Shown piece by piece: positions 4,691 to 6,341 of a stretch of 6,341 nucleotides of DNA. Positions within the stretch are counted from its first letter, which is position 1. Each line of letters opens with the position of its first letter. The translations under genes and the position numbers were made by a program. The stretch lies in the NCBI GenBank assembly GCA_038227745.1, contig JBBRPS010000625.1, forward strand, positions 1 through 6,341, given 5' to 3'. This stretch comes from DASPXY01 sp038227745 (GTDB taxonomy: Bacteria; Planctomycetota; Planctomycetia; Gemmatales; Gemmataceae). Below the pieces are notes generated by a model that did no database searches, had not been told where the DNA came from, and saw only the letters and a program-made list of their open reading frames with translations.

Positions 4691-6055
4691 TCACACGAGT
4701 TCCCGCAGCGGCGCGGCGTTGTCTTCCACCAGGTATTGAGGGCGGCCGTTGAGGTCCGGGAGGGTCGTGCGGTTCACGTCGATCCCGAGATTGCGGTACA
4801 ACGTGGCGTACAACTCTCCGAAGGTGACCGGCCGGGAAACCGCCTCCCCGGCGATCCGGTCGGTGGCGCCGATCACCTGCCCCGTTCTCATCCCGCCCCC
4901 GGCCAGGAGGGCGCAGTTGACCTGTGGCCAGTGGTCGCGGCCGACCTGCGCGCTGATCCGCGGGGTGCGCCCGAACTCGCCCATGATGACCACGGTGCAA
5001 TCCCGGTCGAGCCCGCGCTGGTGCAGGTCCTCGACCAGGGCGCTGACGCAGCGGTCGAAGACCGGGAAGTCTTCCGCCTCACGCCGGAAGATGGAGTTGT
5101 TGGCGCCGCCGTGCCAGTCCCACTTGCTGTAATTCAGCGTGACGACGCGAGCGCCCGCCTCGATCAGCCGCCGGGCCATCAGCAGGCTCTGGGGGACGCG
5201 CGGGGCGCCGTTGCCGTCCATGAAGATACGCGGGTTTCCGGTGCCGTACCGTTCGATCACCCGGGGGTCTTCCCGGGACAGGTCGAGGGCCTCCGCCAAC
5301 CGCGCGGACGTGAGCAGCCCGAAGGCCTGCTCGGTGAAATGATCCATCCCCCGCATGGTGCCGGTGGCATCGACGTCGCGGCGCAGGCTGTCAAAGCCCC
5401 TCAGCAAGGTCCTGCGGTCGGCGAGTCGGTCCGCCGTGACGCTCCGGAGCACCATGTCGTCGCGCGACGGACCCATCGGCCGGAAGGGGGCGAACGAGGC
5501 CCCGAGGAAGCCGGGACCGGGTTCGTTGTACGGGCCGTGCGTGCAGGGGTAGCACAGGCTGATGAACGGCGGCGTGGTCCGATCGACCGGCCCTTGCATC
5601 CGGGCGACGGTGGAGCCGAATTGCGGCCACCCCCCCGAGGCAATTGGCCTCCGCGGGTGGTGTCCGGTGAAGACCTGGGCGGCGTCGTGGTCGCTGTGGT
5701 TGCCGACCAGGGAGCGCATGACCACCAGCCGGTCCATGATCCGCGCCAGGCGCGGGAAGGCCTCGCAGATCTGGATGCCCGGGACGTTGGTCGCGGCGGG
5801 GCGCCACGGGCCGGCGAATTCTCGGGGCGCGTGCGGCTTCAGGTCGAACATGTCCTGGTGCGGCGGCCCACCGACCAGGTAGATCAGGATCACCGACTTC
5901 TGCGAAGACCGAATGCCGGCGGCCGCCTCGGCCCTGAAGAGGTGCGGCAGCGTGAGCCCCCCGAGGCCGAGGGTGCCGATGCGGAGGAATGCCCGCCGGG
6001 ACAGGCGGTGATTCCCAGTAGCCCGGACAGCGGGTTGACCAGTCAGCGCCAGCAT
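4691..6055 (-). CDS. DUF1501 family protein with Tat signal
   Basis: A 454-residue member of DUF1501, a family abundant in Planctomycetota and related to the sulfatase/alkaline phosphatase-like fold; its reaction is not established. The N terminus has a twin-arginine motif, SRRAFLRIG (R20-R21), then the hydrophobic stretch TLGLGGLTLPHLF and a likely AxA cleavage site near AEAAA (residue 46), so export by Tat as a folded protein is expected. Family signatures are LVGGPPHQDMFDLKP (60-74), NHSDHDAAQVFTGHHP (119-134), KWDWHG (311-316), MGEFGRTP (358-365) and GRDHWP (372-377); the conserved Asp and His residues are plausible metal ligands. The length is normal and complete. The ATG is preceded by GGAG 7 nt upstream (6063-6066). 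DUF1501 genes often accompany DUF1549/DUF1553 cytochrome-type genes in planctomycetes; none is visible here, but the upstream neighbour lies beyond the window. The stop is 27 nt from the kinase start, suggesting co-transcription. Confidence 0.93.
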   Translation of the reverse strand: MLALTGQPAVRATGNHRLSRRAFLRIGTLGLGGLTLPHLFRAEAAAGIRSSQKSVILIYLVGGPPHQDMFDLKPHAPREFAGPWRPAATNVPGIQICEAFPRLARIMDRLVVMRSLVGNHSDHDAAQVFTGHHPRRPIASGGWPQFGSTVARMQGPVDRTTPPFISLCYPCTHGPYNEPGPGFLGASFAPFRPMGPSRDDMVLRSVTADRLADRRTLLRGFDSLRRDVDATGTMRGMDHFTEQAFGLLTSARLAEALDLSREDPRVIERYGTGNPRIFMDGNGAPRVPQSLLMARRLIEAGARVVTLNYSKWDWHGGANNSIFRREAEDFPVFDRCVSALVEDLHQRGLDRDCTVVIMGEFGRTPRISAQVGRDHWPQVNCALLAGGGMRTGQVIGATDRIAGEAVSRPVTFGELYATLYRNLGIDVNRTTLPDLNGRPQYLVEDNAAPLRELV

Positions 6056-6290
6056 CGTCGTTCTCCAGGAGGAAGCGGCGGGTGGGAGTCGCGGGGCGGG
6101 GAGGTCCTCGATCGAACCGTGCCGGTACGCGGCGGGTGGTTCGACCGTACTTCAAACAGCCTACCGCCCCGGGATGTGTTCTGCAACAGGCGGATCGCCC
6201 CGCGCGGAACATTTCCTCCCGCCTCATTTTTTCGGCGGCCGGCACCCCTCTCCTCCTGCGGTTCACGATGGGATAGCGCACGCCCAGTAG
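6056..6290 (-). other. Non-coding upstream region of the DUF1501 gene
   Basis: No supportable gene lies here on either strand. It should contain the promoter for the DUF1501-kinase operon. The only sigma-70-like pair I can point to on the minus strand is TTGCAG (6181-6186) and TAGGCT (6158-6163) with a 17-nt spacer; each hexamer matches only half of the consensus, so this is a weak guess. A GGAG ribosome binding site is at 6063-6066. A short A-run (6225-6230) also occurs. Confidence 0.35.
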
Positions 6291-6341
6291 GACGGCTCTC
6301 CCGAGCCGTCCGGAGAGGCCGGACGGCTCGGGAGAGCCGTC
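6291..6341. repeat. Perfect 23-bp-arm palindrome made of two tandem mini-hairpins
   Basis: Arms 6291-6313 and 6319-6341 are exact inverted copies separated by 5 nt (agagg). Each arm also contains its own hairpin with an 8-bp stem (gacggctc pairing with gagccgtc) and a 4-nt loop: 6291-6310 with loop tccc and 6322-6341 with loop ggga. The two loops are complementary, so the DNA or RNA can fold as one long stem or as two small hairpins. It is unrelated in sequence to the A and B hairpins around the transposase. It could be a second REP family or a factor-independent-like terminator of a gene beyond the window; no T-tract is visible, and the element touches the window end and may continue. Confidence 0.8.

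Noticed and set aside
4251..5000. Minus-strand open frame of about 249 codons bridging the DUF1501 and kinase genes
   Set aside because: It is an alternative frame over two confidently assigned genes with a low-complexity composition; a high-GC artefact.
5391..6281. Minus-strand open frame of about 296 codons overlapping the DUF1501 gene start
   Set aside because: It is an off-frame reading of the well-supported DUF1501 gene, dominated by Arg, Pro and Gly, with no recognisable motif.

Overview
The window looks like a piece of a high-GC Planctomycetota chromosome, probably from a Gemmata-like lineage. This rests on gene content, not on a marker gene: a Tat-exported DUF1501 protein, a large soluble Ser/Thr kinase fused to a C-terminal FGE-sulfatase (SUMF1/C-type-lectin-fold) domain, and a single-domain Y1 (IS200-like/RAYT) transposase surrounded by GC-rich REP hairpins. 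Coding sequences have the strong GC third-position bias that also produces many long antisense shadow frames.

Layout, left to right. Positions 1-249 hold the C-terminal end of an unrecognised plus-strand protein; every other gene is on the minus strand. Positions 329-1121 hold a RAYT/REP module: a 152-codon HUH transposase gene (428-886) bracketed by eight short hairpins of two types (A and B) in the order A-B-A [gene] A-B-A-B-A, forming two nested near-perfect inverted repeats. Positions 1178-1778 hold a VapBC-type toxin-antitoxin pair with overlapping genes. Positions 1871-4663 encode a 930-residue protein: a helical, partly TPR-like N-terminal region, a complete protein kinase domain, a charged linker and an FGE-sulfatase-fold domain. 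Positions 4691-6055 encode a DUF1501 protein with a twin-arginine signal. Positions 6056-6290 are a non-coding upstream region, and 6291-6341 form a perfect 23-bp-arm palindrome that reaches the window edge.

The DUF1501 and kinase genes are probably co-transcribed: same strand, 27-nt gap, and in the same reading frame across one stop codon. The VapBC pair lies 92 nt downstream of the kinase on the same strand and has its own strong Shine-Dalgarno sequence, so it could be read through from the kinase operon or transcribed on its own. The transposase and its hairpins look like a self-contained REPtron-type element inserted between the plus-strand gene and the toxin-antitoxin pair.

The strongest structural observation is the symmetric hairpin architecture around the transposase, including a compensatory base-pair change in one hairpin copy that argues for selection on the folded form. 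The most open protein question is the role of the kinase fusion, with its uncharacterised N-terminal 385 residues and an FGE-like domain that seems to have lost one of the two catalytic cysteines.
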